Shown: in pieces, positions 46,730-57,989 of the stretch
How the letters are laid out: each line of letters starts with the position of its first letter
Numbering within the stretch: the first letter of the stretch is position 1
Assembly (NCBI GenBank): GCA_905221605.1
Contig: CAJNDS010002102.1
Coordinates: forward strand, 415,147 to 479,146
Direction: 5' to 3'
Source: Symbiodinium natans
Lineage: Eukaryota; Sar; Dinophyceae; Suessiales; Symbiodiniaceae
DNA length: 64,000 nucleotides
The notes under the pieces: generated by a model
What the model was told of the DNA's origin: nothing
Database searches by the model: none
What the model saw: only the letters and a program-made list of their open reading frames with translations
Program-made: the position numbers and the translations under genes

Positions 46730-49418
46730 ATGCGTTTCAGCCTCCCAAAGCAGAAGCCTCCTCCTCCTCCGGGCCCGAGCTCGCGCGATGGGATGAACTC
46801 CATCCCGGAACTCTCCGAGGGAGCCTTGGCGACGTCTCCCTCCTCCAGTCCATGCGCGTCTTCCCAGAAGACCTGGAAGGGATGCCAGGTCGGCCCTGGA
46901 GACATTTTGTTTTTTTTTCCCTTTTTGGGTTCAGGAGGATCATACTCAGTTTCTGTTTTCCTTTTTTTTCTTGGGGGTTTAGCAGGATCATATTCTCTAT
47001 TTTCCCTATGTTTTCAAACTTTCCCTTGTTTGGGTTTAGGAGGATCACACTCAGGAATCTATCTTTCAGAGGGGTTTAGGGTTTAGGGTTTCGGGTTTAG
47101 GGTTTAGGGCTTAGGGTTTAGGAGGGCTTTCTTAAGTGGCCCCTCCGAGGATGTTGGCCTGGCGCCTACGCCGTGGTCTTCGCCGTGAACGCCGCGGCGA
47201 CGGCTCTGAACCTGTTTCTTCCGACGCGGTCCGATGCTTGGTAGCGAAGTGGTATTATTATGATTATTGTTACTATTATTCATTTTTTTAAACCTTTTTT
47301 GGGTTCAAGGTACTCTTTTCCCCTTTTTTTGGGTTCAAGGTACCCTTTTACCGTTTTCCCTTTTTTGGGTTCAAGGTTCCCTTACAAAACCCTTATTGTA
47401 ATATGGGTTCCTGGGCTACTAAGGATGTCGCCAGCTACTACCCCGGCTATCTCTTCATCTGGTCCTCGTACAATGTGTTGGACTTTGTCTTCTTCGTAGT
47501 GCTGGTGCTGGCGAGTTTCGGATGTGGCTTTGTGGCAGCTTTCCTGCTGAGAAGGGCCGGAGCTTCAGTGCACGCCAGGTCGGCCTGCGGCTACGCAGTC
47601 ACCAATTGGCTGAACTCAGTGCTGGCCTCATCCATCTTCATCGGAGGCCCAAAAAGCATACCAGTGCTGGGCTTTGCGGATGTCAATGTAAGGACATGGA
47701 ACCTTGCCTTGTTCTTCTTCAGAATGGTGATCTACTTGCTATGCTTGTTCTGGATGCAGCTGCTCATCGCGCAGAAGCTTGAGTTCCTGGAGCACGCCTC
47801 GCAGCAGAAGTATCGGAGCGGGTGCTTCCGCAAGCTCATCTGGGCGCAAGGCTTCGGCGTCTTCGCGGTGGTCCTGTCGCTTTGCCTCTACCTGTTCCGG
47901 CGCTGCTCTGTGATGGTCGCCTTCGGGATGGCGCTGTGGACATGGTTCTGCAACGTTGCGGCGAGCGTCGTGGCGATCCTCTCCCTCACCCGCTCCTACG
48001 TGCAGCTGCGGAAGGTTGTGCGTGTGGCGAAGATCGAGGACGCGCCGCTTCCTGTGAGATCTTCCTTGAAGCGTGCAAGGAGGTTTGCTGGGCTACAGAT
48101 GGTGGGGGTCTCCTCCTGCCTCGTTCTCACGATCTTGGCCGTGCCAGCAGCGTACTGTAACTCCACCTGGGCAATCCCGGGGGTGTACGACTGGGACGAG
48201 AACAACTCTTGGACTTGGGTGGTGTTGCTTGCTCGGGCTCTGAATTTCCTGGGGCCTGCGGTGGCTGTGCTGCTCCTCTCCGGCAGCCATCGGGTGCCTA
48301 CTCAAAGCAGCCAACGCAAGACTAGATCGTTCACGTGCTGCACAGCTCGTGGCCGGAAATGGCCCGCGCAGCCCAAGGCAGTGTCGAAGGGAACCGAATG
48401 GAGCCCCGCATGGCAGGCAAAAGTGGCAGAGCTCTCATTGCGGGGCATGACTTTGAACAGCTTGTTGCGCTTTTATCAGGAAGACATCCCCTCCATTCCA
48501 GACTGGAGCTACTCACCCAACAGCCACTTGACTAGAGATGTGGTTCGCAGGGTGATCATTCCTCTCACCAGCTTTGAAGAGTCTGCATATGCAGCCTCCG
48601 TGTTGAACAGGGACGGCCCTCAACGGGCTAACATCATGGTGACGCACAGCTGGAGCAACACATTCAAGGACCTGCTGGCCGCAGTGATCTCGGACGCTCT
48701 TCAGGAATGCAGCTTCAAGCTGGTCGCAAACTTGCTGTCAAGTGCGGAGGACTGCGCCTTCCTTGCTCAGCTCCTGGTTGACAGTGGTCGCCTGGGAGAC
48801 ACCTACTGGATCTGTGCATTTGCGGTGAACCAACACACCAGCATCTGCCACAGCAATCCTTACGACCGGGATCCTCTGACTAATCAGCTGCACCCGGTGT
48901 GTAGTTGCAGTTCTGTGACCATCTCTGATCCAGATGGCTTGAACCCCTTGTCAGAGATCAACAAGTTTGACGACATGATGTATCATCTGGCAACAACAGG
49001 AGTCTGCAGGCAACTAGTTGCAGTGGACGAACCTCTTTGCTTGTTTCAGCGTGCTTGGTGCATGGCCGAAATTGCAGAAGCCAAGCGCTTGCACATGAAG
49101 CAGTCTTTAAAACTTCCGTCCAAGGCCGCGATCGAGCTGAATGCTCTGGCGCTGGAGACCCTGGATGTTCGGAACATGCACGCCTCCTGCATCAAAGACA
49201 AAGACCTGATACTCAGCAAGATCACGACCAGCCAGAGCATCGAGGAGTTCAATGAAGACCTCCATTCCCTGATTTTTGCTCCGAAGTCAGGACTCTTGGC
49301 TGCTTGGCAGGCCATGGATAGCCTCCAGCAGATGGGAGAAGTGGGCAGGCTCATCCGATGGGGCCTCGCCGACGCGGGCACTGGGAAGGTCTGGAATGCC
49401 TGGGAAGCCGATGCATAG
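46730..49418 (+). CDS. Polytopic membrane protein with conserved cytosolic domain, three exons
   Basis: Exons 46,730-46,888, 47,137-47,232 and 47,424-49,418 give 749 codons in one frame. Exon 1 is a Pro/Ser-rich cytosolic start (MRFSLPKQKPPPPPG). Exon 2 contributes a first hydrophobic segment (YAVVFAVNAAATALNLFL). Exon 3 adds about six more, for example LDFVFFVVLVLASFGCGFVA, MVIYLLCLFWMQLLIA and VSSCLVLTILAVPAAYC, so about seven helices. The C-terminal 330 residues have the blocks VTHSWSNTFKDLLAAV, TYWICAFAVNQH and FQRAWCMAEIAEA. I have seen this His-Ser-Trp / Trp-x-Cys / Trp-Cys-x-x-Glu pattern in protist proteins of unknown function; a signalling role is inference. Introns: GT-AG (46,889-47,136) and GA-AG (47,233-47,423, TCC|GATGC...TAAG|GATG). 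A simpler reading would start at the ATG at 47,403, but that ATG falls inside the second intron as modelled. Confidence 0.78.
46915..47120. repeat. Imperfect tandem repeats and TTTAGGG array in intron 1
   Basis: Three units of about 60 bases sharing GGGTTCAGGAGGATCATACTCA-like cores, then a TTTAGGG array at 47,075-47,122, all inside the first intron of the polytopic protein gene. Confidence 0.75.
47279..47372. repeat. Three tandem units TTTTGGGTTCAAGGTACCC in intron 2
   Basis: Units of about 32 bases; the intron is otherwise T-rich. Confidence 0.8.
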
Positions 49419-52264
49419 TTATGCACAATTCAGTTTGCAACATAGCGACATGGAGTTTGGGGTTGAGGGTTTAGGGTTTGTGGCGACTGTAAATGTGCAG
49501 AAGACGTTCCTAGAGCCGTTTACGATCCACATAGGGCTGAGGGTTCAGGCTTCGGTTTCGGTGGTTTTCGCACTTACCAGAACGAAGCGACGAAAATCAG
49601 CAGGGGGGGGGGGGGGGGGTGGCATTTGGGGTGTAGGGTTTAGGGCTTGAGGCTTACAAACCCTAACCTCAAAACTACAGTTTCTAGGGGCTAAGATTTA
49701 GGGTTCAACTTTTAGGGTTCAGGTTCAAAGTTTCGGGTTCAGGATTTAGGATTTGGAGTTTAGCTTTTAGGGTTCAGGGGTGTAGGAGCTCCTGGGGGTC
49801 GCAATGGCCATCGGGTTTAGGGCTTCGGGGTATTGAGCCCTTATGGGTTTCAGGGCCGTTCAGGGCTCATGCAACCGGATACTTCCTTGGGAGAACGGGG
49901 TAGTGAACAAGCGCGGCCTCGTCTCCTGTATAGAGTGCCTCCCGGCCAGCCTTGATCTCCTTACAGTTTTGCATTGCGCGCCGGCCTCACACGTCGGGCT
50001 GGGCGCACAGCACGCAGGAAGCCACAGCAGTCTCCTGTCGTGCTCTCTGGGAAGCTGGGTTGAGTTGCCAGCCCTCAACCCCTCCTCATCGAGTTGAACT
50101 TTCGGACTCGAAATCAAGGGGTCTGTGGGTTTAGGGTTTAGGGTTTGGTGTTTAGGGTTTAAGGTTTAGGGTTCATCCCCCGTGGGCCTTAGGGCTTTGG
50201 GGTTTCTTGTGGGGTGACGTGTTGAACGGCGTTTACCGCTTCGAGGAGGGTGCGAGCTTTAGGACTGCAGGATGAATTGACAGCGCATTGGCACGGTTTA
50301 GGGTTTAGGGTTTAGGGTTTAGGGTTTAGGGTTTAGGGTTTAGGGTTTAGGGTTGCAGGGCGCCCCCTAGGAGGTTGACAGTTGGAGAAGAGTTCAGGGT
50401 CTAGGGGTTTAGAATTTCGGCATAGCTTCTCTGATGATGCGTGCAGCATTCAATCCCAAGCCCCAAGCCCTACATCCGCATCTTTAAGGCTTCAGAACCC
50501 TAAGCCCTGAACCCCAAACCCCTGAGCCCCTTCAAGCCCTAAATTGCCGGAACCCTAAACCCTAAACCCTAAGCCCTAAACCCTAAACCCTATACCCGAA
50601 ACCCTAAACCCGAAACCCTAAACCCGAAACCCTAAACCCTAAACCCTAAACCCTAAACTAGGAACGGCACCCAGGGCATGGCCCCGGCCGATTTGTAGAC
50701 CTCGGCCTGGGATTGCGCCCAAAGACCCCAGTGCCACTTTGTGAAGGAAGATAGGCGTTTAGGGTTGAGGGTTTGGGGTTTAGGGTTTAGGGTTGAGGGT
50801 TTAGGGTTTGGGGTTTGGGGTTTAGGGTTCAGGGTTTAGGGTTTGGGGTTTGGGGGTCCAGGGATACCTTCTTGGGGTCCTTATTATGAGGCAATCCTAC
50901 TATATGGCGGTCCACTTCAGGGGTTCCCTATTTTCGTAAACCCTCATACTTCTTAAACCATATACGGAACCCTCTTCTACTTTTAAGGAATTAAGGAATG
51001 TTGCCTAGTTAAGGGGTGTTGAGTGGTGTAGGTCGGACTGCGGGCTTTAGGGCTTAATTTGGGAGCTACCATGGACGGGAGGGAGGGAACGGCGAATTCG
51101 CATTCCTTGTTGTTCATGGCTATGATCATCATATTCCGTTGTCCGCCGTTGTGGCTCACGGTTGTGCTTTACTTCAAGCCGGCAAGAGCCCCAAAGCGTA
51201 CACGCGCGCACACACACACACATGTGCTCACAGCTGAGGCTGTTGATCGACAAAATGGCAGAACTTCTTGCAACATGTCATGTGGCAACATGTCATGAAA
51301 GTGGCTTCGTCCCATGTTTCAACTGGTAAGTGACAGTCTGCATTGCGGTTCTTCAACATGATCGGTGGAGAGCTCCTTGTGCGGGCCTTGGCTACTTGTT
51401 GTTCAATGCATATCTTGAAGGTTTCAGTTCAAGCTTGAGGTTAAGGTTTGCTGGCAATCTTCCATTGGAAGGAGAAGACATATTGGGTTGATCCAGAAAG
51501 GGCGTTGTTTCCTTATTCATCCCATCCCCCTAATATTAAACCCCCTCCCATTATAGTTCCATTATAGTATATGGGGAGTAGGTAATATGGGGGGGGGTTT
51601 AAAGTATTAGGGGGAGGGGAATGCTGCCTGAGCTGTCAGCTGTAGGCGCGCGTAGAAAATTTTACGACTTGGGTTTCAGACGCTGAAAATTCAGATCAAG
51701 TATTTCATTCTTCTTGCAACTTCAAAAAGGCATTGTTTGGCTGTGCAATACTCCAGCTTTAAATACGGATAACGCCGATCCTTGATTTTCGCATGAGAGC
51801 TCGAGTGTGATGGTTCGGCTTTCCATTCCGCCAGCCCGAACAAAAACAAAACCCTTCAACCCTTCAAGGATAGTAGTAATACGCAATTCCATATAATCCT
51901 GCATAACTCTTGGAAAAACAAACACGTATCCGAACCTTAAGCCCTAAACCCTCAACCCTAAACCCTAGTACGTAAACCCTAAACCCTCAACCCTAAGCCC
52001 GAAACCCTAAACCCCCTAAACCCTAAACCAAAGCCTTAAACCCATGCCTGAAAGGCGGCGAGATTTTTTTTGAGATTGAAGAAAGTTTTCAGTTTCGACA
52101 GCAATTTCGGCGAAACCTGGTTACTGCGCCTACGCGCAAGCCGGAAGTTTCCCCTCTTCAGTACATCATTTGGAAGCGCATGGCAAGCCTAAAACAATAA
52201 AAACGCCTTAAACCCTAAGACCTCAACCCCAAGCCCTTTTGATCACCCAGTCCTGGCCCTGCAG
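49419..52264. other. Repeat-rich region; possible minus-strand exons
   Basis: Telomere-type arrays at 49,630-49,780 (degenerate), 50,128-50,172, 50,296-50,355, 50,545-50,660, 50,757-50,850 and 51,935-52,045; a G-run at 49,604-49,618. Between arrays, a minus-strand stop-free island at about 50,745-50,662 (reads TKWHWGLWAQSQAEVYKSAG) looks like an exon; islands near 50,447-50,400 and 50,262-50,225 are weaker. Confidence 0.5.
51518..51623. mobile_element. Long-hairpin MITE-like element
   Basis: Left arm CCCCCTAATATTAAACCCCC and right arm, on the other strand, CCCCCTAATACTTTAAACCCCC enclose a short AT-rich centre. No coding capacity. Confidence 0.65.
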
Positions 52265-55200
52265 ATACTAATGGTGGCTGAGAAGCCATCGATCGCGGCC
52301 GCTTTGACAGAGGCCAAAAAGCTGCAACGGTTTCTGGGGCTTAGGGTTTAGATTTGGGGTTTAGGGTTTAGGGTTTAGGGTCTAGGGTTCAGGGTTTAGG
52401 GCGTGTAAGCCATGGAAAGATATGAAAGATTGAATGGCCAGCAGCCACCTCACCTTCTTCCGTTTTCAAGTTGCAATGTAAGGTTCAGCGTTTGGGCTTG
52501 GGGCTTAATGTCCTAAACCCTAAACCCTGAACCCTGAACCCTAAACCCCAAACCCTAAATCCTGAACCCTGAAATTATGATCACGGGTTTAAGCTTCCAA
52601 CCCGACCATCGTAGAGCCCTGAAACCCCTCAGTCCAGAGCTGTTGGTGGAACGCGAGCCGCTGGAAGGTTTGGGGGTTTGTGGAACCCCAAACCCCAAAC
52701 CCTAAAACTCTAAACCCTAAACAACCCTGAACCCTTACCCTAAACCCTAAACCCTAAACCCCGAACCCCAAACCCTAAACCCGACACCCCAAACCCTAAA
52801 CCCTGAACCCCAAACCCAACCCTAAACCCTAGCCAGCCCCCGAATGAGGCGCTTTGCCCTCCGCGCAGTGGCGCCTCGAAGCGCCGTGGCACATCGCCCT
52901 CCTCTCCCGTCCGAGACCTGGGACTTTTCTTTTGTTGGGTAGGGCTTAGGGTTTAGGGTTTAGGGTTTAGGGTTTAGGGTTTAGGGTTTAGGGTTTAGGG
53001 TTTAGGGTTTAGGGTTTAGGGTTTAGGGTTTAGGGTTACACGCCCAGCTCTCCATGAAACCGATCACAGTTTTGAGCCCAAGGGCTGAGCACTCCTAGCC
53101 CCACATTCCCAAGCACCTAAGCACACCCTAGCCCCTGAACTAGGATGGCCCTTAAGACCCTCTGATAAAATATCCTTGAACATCTGGCGGTTCTCTGGCG
53201 TGTAAAGGTGTGCGTTGTGTGAGGCATGTTGCTTGTTGAGGAGCAGGGTTCACTCCAGAAGTTAGGATTTAGACTTTAGGGCGGTTTGGGGTTTAGAGTT
53301 TAGGGTTTAGGGTTGGCCTGAAAATGTAGTGCCTGTCCGCCTCCAGTCAGTTCAGCTGGACAAAATGCGCGCGAGGTCCACGAGTACAGCGGAACTTTTC
53401 AGCGCGCCGGGCTCAGGTGCAACTAAACCCCAAACCCAAAACCCTAAAAACCCTAACAATCCTAAAACCCTAAAAACCCTAAACCCTAAACCCTACATCC
53501 TAAACCCTAAACCCCAAAAATCCGAAACCCGAAACCCTAAACCCTAAACCCTAAAAACCCGAAACCCTAAACCCTAAATCCTAAACCCTAAACCCTAAGC
53601 CCATGTTTCTCGGTTTGCTGGATCTTGCCGCAGCGGCAGCACCATTCACATCCCGATGCAAGATTCCAAACCCCAGGCCCTAAGCTCTAAGCAACGAGGC
53701 ATCCAAGAAGTTCGGTTCAAAACAGGCCCAAAGTCCAACCATCCCAAACGCTCCAAGCAACTGCCAAGGCCTGCCGGCCAGGCGCGGGGCCTTCTTGTGG
53801 GTCGGCTTGGGGGTTCCTGTATTTTGGGGATCGCCAGGAGGGCGAGTTTCGGGTTTAGGGCTTCGGGTCCCCGAGAGGGAGGCTTGGATTTTTGTGGGGT
53901 GCTTGGGACGTGGTGTTAAGGGTCTACGGCTTACCTGCGCCTTGGAGGTGCCCAAGGCCTTCAAATACCAAAGGCCCCAAACCTCCTAAGCACCAAACCC
54001 CAAACCCAAACCCTGGACCCCAAAAGCCCCAAAGCAAGACAACCCTAACCCTAAACCCTAAACCCTAAACCCTAAACCCTAAACCCTAAACCCTAAGCCC
54101 CAAACCTCGCCAGGTACCGGGTCACGGCCACGACCGGCCACGTGTACTCCTTGGACTTCGGCAAGGTGGGGCTTAGGGGGTTTAGGGTTTAGGGTTTAGG
54201 GTTTAGGGTTTAGGGTTCAGGCTTTCTAAGTAATGTAGCAGCCATTACAGTGGAGAAGAACCGCAGTAAACCCTAAACCAAACCCTAAACCCTAAACCCT
54301 AAACCCCAAACCCTAAGCCCTGAACCCTAAACCCTAATCCCTAAACCCTCAACCCTAAGCCCTAAAACCTCAGCTATTGAGTGTCAAGCCGACATTGTGG
54401 CAACCAGCCCATGTTCGGAGTGCTCCGTTTCGTAGATGAACATTGCCGCCCCAAACCCTGACACTAAGCACCGAAGTTGGGGTTTTGCGTTTAGGGTTTA
54501 GGGCTAGGGTTTAGGGTTTAGGGTTTGGGGTTTAGGGGTTTGGGATTTGGGGTTTAGGGTTTGGGGTTTAGGGTTTAGGGTTTGGGGTTTAGGGTTTAGG
54601 GTTTCGGGTGTGGCTCCAAACCCCCTTTCTCAGGAGTACAACCAGTGGGAGACTCACAGCGGAAGCCTTGGGCAGTGTTGGGTCAGATTAATGCCATCTA
54701 CCATGGGTTTCCCCACTACCCCCCTCTACACTGGTTCAGGGTTTAGGGTTTCGGGTTCAGGGTTTAGGGTTTAGGGTTTAGGGTTTAGGGCTACCCCCCT
54801 AGCTTCCCCCCTTAAGTGACCTTAGGGGAACCCATGAATCGACGGGTTCGTGCTCGAGCGGCCAAGAGGACGGGTTTAGTGCTGAGGCTTTGGGGCTGAG
54901 GCTTAGGGTTTAGGGTTTAGGGTTTAGTTTAGGGTTTAGGGTTCAGGGTTTAGCGTTTAGGGTTTAGGGCTTTGGGCTTGGGGCTTCGGGGCTAGGGCCT
55001 ATGGCTTAGGGTTTTGGGGTTTGGGGCTGACGTTTCCTTTGTTCAGGTGTTTCCGAGTACTGCAGCATGAGGGCGTGCAAGTTGATGACGGCATCTTGTG
55101 GTGGTCTGAAGGAAGAGAGGGTTGTCTGTGGAGAGAAGAGCCACTGCTTTTTGCCCCCCCTCCCCGGCCCAACAGAACATTCAGGGGGCAACCCTCCCAT

Positions 55201-57989
55201 CCTCGAAGCTGAAACCCTTCAACCTTGGATCCTACATCCTGAGCCTAGACCCCGCGCCCGCAAGCCCGAAGCCGAGACCTTGAACACAAACTCTAAACCT
55301 GGATGGCTCACCCGTTACCCATATGGCTTGGGTTCTCAAGAACGGACATCTGTGGATTCCATCTAGGGCTTAGGGGATTGCTTTGTAACGTGACATCACC
55401 GCAAAGCTAGTGCCACAAAGAGGTCCAGGACAACGAAGATGCAAACCTAAGAAAGAAAACTGAAAGTAAGTAAACATCGGAATGATTGCCAGCAGCGCCA
55501 TCGACAGCTTCAAGACCAAGCCATCGTAGACATGCGAACACATAATGCGCGACGCCAAGCAAAATCAACGGATCATCCGACGTCTTCCGAGCGAAGGCTA
55601 AGGGTTTAGGGTTTAGGGTTTAGGGCTTAGGGTTTAGGGTGTAGGGTTTAGGGTTTACAGTAGGGTTTAGGGGCACCCTCATACTCACACCCTCTGCGTG
55701 TAAACCCTAAAAACCCTGAAGCTGGAGGCCCAGATGCCTTGTTCAGTGCCCCCACGGTCCGCACCTACGACGGCAGAGCGAACATGCCCGCGTGCTGCCA
55801 GCTGGGTTTAGGTTTAGGGTTTAGGGTTTAGGGTTTAGGGTTTGGGGTTTAGGGTTTAGGGTTTAGGGTTCAGGGCCTGATGTTTGGAGCTTGGGGCCGT
55901 CCCCGGATACACGCCACCCTGCGGAACGCTACTCAACCCCTGAACCCTATCCCGAATCCCCAAACCCCAACCCCCTAAACCCCAAACCCGAAACTCTTAA
56001 ACCCCTAGAGCCCTGGGGTTTTTGGGTTTATTTTAGGGTTTAGGGTTTAGGGTTTAGGGTTCGGGCCTAAACTTTAAACCCCTCAACCCTAAACCCCAAA
56101 CCCGAAACCGCAAACCCCAACTCCAGTGGCCCCTAAATGCCAGGCACATCGCAGCGGAGGCTCAGGATTGTGATCTTCTGGTGCTGTGGCTCGCAGCTTT
56201 GCTGAAGCCTTCTGGGTGGAAGGTTTGGGGGTTTGGGGGCTTAGGCCCTAAACCCTAAACCCTAAACCCTAAACCCTAAACCCTAAACCCTAAACCCTAA
56301 ACCCTAAACAGTAGGACTCCAGGGGTTGAAGAGTTTAGGGCTTTAGGGGTGTAGGGTTTAGAGGGTTGAAGGCTTAGGGGCAATCTTAGGCAAAGGGTGC
56401 CTGCGGCCGCCCGACCGCAACTACTTGGGAACAAAACCCTGAAACCCGGCCCTTCAACGCCCCTACACCCTAAACCCTAAACCCTAAACCCTAAACCCTA
56501 AATCCCTAAACTCCATCCAAACCCTAAACCTTAAACCCTAAACCCTAGACCCTAGACCCTAAACCCTAAACCCTAAACCCTAAACCCTAAACCCTAAACC
56601 CTAAACCCTAAACCCTAAACCCTAAACCCTAAACCCTAAACCCTAAACCCTAAACCCTAAACCCTAAACCCTAAACCTCTCTTTCATACATAATTTTAAT
56701 GTTGGGAGAGTTACTGGGCAAGGTCATTTTTTTACTGGGCAAGGTTATTTTTTTACTGGGCCAGGTCATTTTTTTTGCTGGGCAAGGTCATTTTTTACGG
56801 GGCAAGGTCGTTCCATAAGTGAAATATGTTCTTAATGGTGTGGCATTCTTTGGATTTCTTGACTAGTGAATGCTTGGACTTGAGATGCTGAACCCTAAAC
56901 CCTAAACCCCAAACCCCAAACCCTAAACCCTAAACCCTAAACCCCAAACCCTAAACCCTAAACCCTAAAAAACCCAAAACAAGCCGGCTCAACCGTGAGA
57001 ACCCCCAAGCCGGCTCCAACTCAGGACTGCGACCGCCAGTGCCTCAACACGCCAGGTTGTGCGTGTTTAGAGCCTCGGCCCCCCGTCCCGAACTCTTGAA
57101 ACCCTAAACCCTAAACCCCAAACCCTAAACCCTAAGCCTTAAAACCCTAAACCCTAAACCCTCAACCCTAAACCCTAAACCCTGAACCTCTACATCCCAG
57201 ACAAAAACTGAGCCCAGGGCTCCAATGACGCAGAGTTTACAACCAATTAGTACCAATTGCTTCAGAACCCCCCCCCCCCCAAAATGGAAGATAGTAATCA
57301 CTATACTGCCCTTATGTGAATATTATACTTGGGTTCGTAAGCAACTAGCAGTTTTGGTTAGGGAGTAAACTATATTGTAGCCCCAAAACCATAACCTATG
57401 GTTTGGTATGTTTTTGCTCCAAAACCCAATGCTTGCAGCCCCAGCAGTTCTTGGTTGCGTTCTGCTGCGCCCGCCAAAGCATGAAACAACCTCAAACCCC
57501 ATGCGCTTGCCCAGGCAGAACCTCCAGCACCTGCCAAAACCCGAAACCCTGCACCCCCACTCTGGTCCCAAGCCGGTCGGCGGGTTTACATCGGGTTGGC
57601 TGACAGTCTAGGGTTTAGGGTTGAACCCAACAACTCTAAACCCTAAACCCTGAACCCTAAACCCGTTTAGGGTCTCAAACATCGTCCATCCCAAAGTCAG
57701 ATGCAAGAACACACACAGCAATCGGCAGATATGAAAACAGGCATGACCCACTTTTGCAAATCTACCAAGCTCTGCCCTGAACCTTCGACAGCTCAAGACC
57801 TCTTGCCCTTAAACCCTAAACCCTAAACTCTAAACCCTAAACCCTAATGCCTAAATCCTGAGCCCTAAACCCGTAACCCTAAACCCTAAACCCTCAACCC
57901 CCAAGGCGAAGGCGAGAACATCTGCTTTGAAGTGCTCGATTTGGCGCTGCCCCACATGAGCCTCGGGTGTCAGAAGGTCACAGGGGTGT
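52265..57989 (+). CDS. TOP3B: DNA topoisomerase III beta, N-terminal TOPRIM exons (3' part not found)
   Basis: Eight small exons: 52,265-52,338, 53,351-53,416, 54,114-54,165, 54,634-54,658, 55,728 to about 55,800, 56,144-56,192, 57,025-57,034 and 57,906 to about 57,989. Spliced, they read continuously through LMVAEKPSIA (start of the TOPRIM fold), VHEYSGTF, VTATTGHVYSLDF, EYNQWETHS, PDALFSAPT, CDLLVLWL, DCDREGENICFEV and PHM, the exact order of topoisomerase III beta. The acidic DCDREGEN block binds Mg2+. Most joins keep phase with GC-AG or GT-AG borders; exon 5 can end at GC|GTGC or CCA|GCTG. The first ATG is at 52,271, but a short upstream exon may exist. The active-site Tyr domain is not found before the U-box gene begins at 59,390, so the gene is either truncated or continues beyond a very long intron. 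Confidence 0.83.
52830..52942. repeat. Unique core between converging telomere arrays, copy 2
   Basis: Matches the core at 40,976-41,093 and, like it, is preceded by CCCTAAA and followed by TTTAGGG repeats. Lies in topoisomerase intron 1. Confidence 0.85.
56711..56812. repeat. Five tandem units of ACTGGGCAAGGTCATTTTTT
   Basis: Units of 25-28 bases, four with a T-run of varying length, inside a topoisomerase intron. Confidence 0.9.

Noticed and set aside
47403-47423. ATG at 47,403 as start of the polytopic membrane protein
   Set aside because: Upstream exons at 46,730-46,888 and 47,137-47,232 join in frame and put this ATG in an intron. It stays the fallback if transcripts show otherwise.
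55021-55366. Plus-strand frame with LQHEGVQVDDGILWWSEGREG as a topoisomerase exon
   Set aside because: It resembles the LVLWLDCDREGE region only loosely, and the true motif is provided by the exons at 56,144, 57,025 and 57,906.
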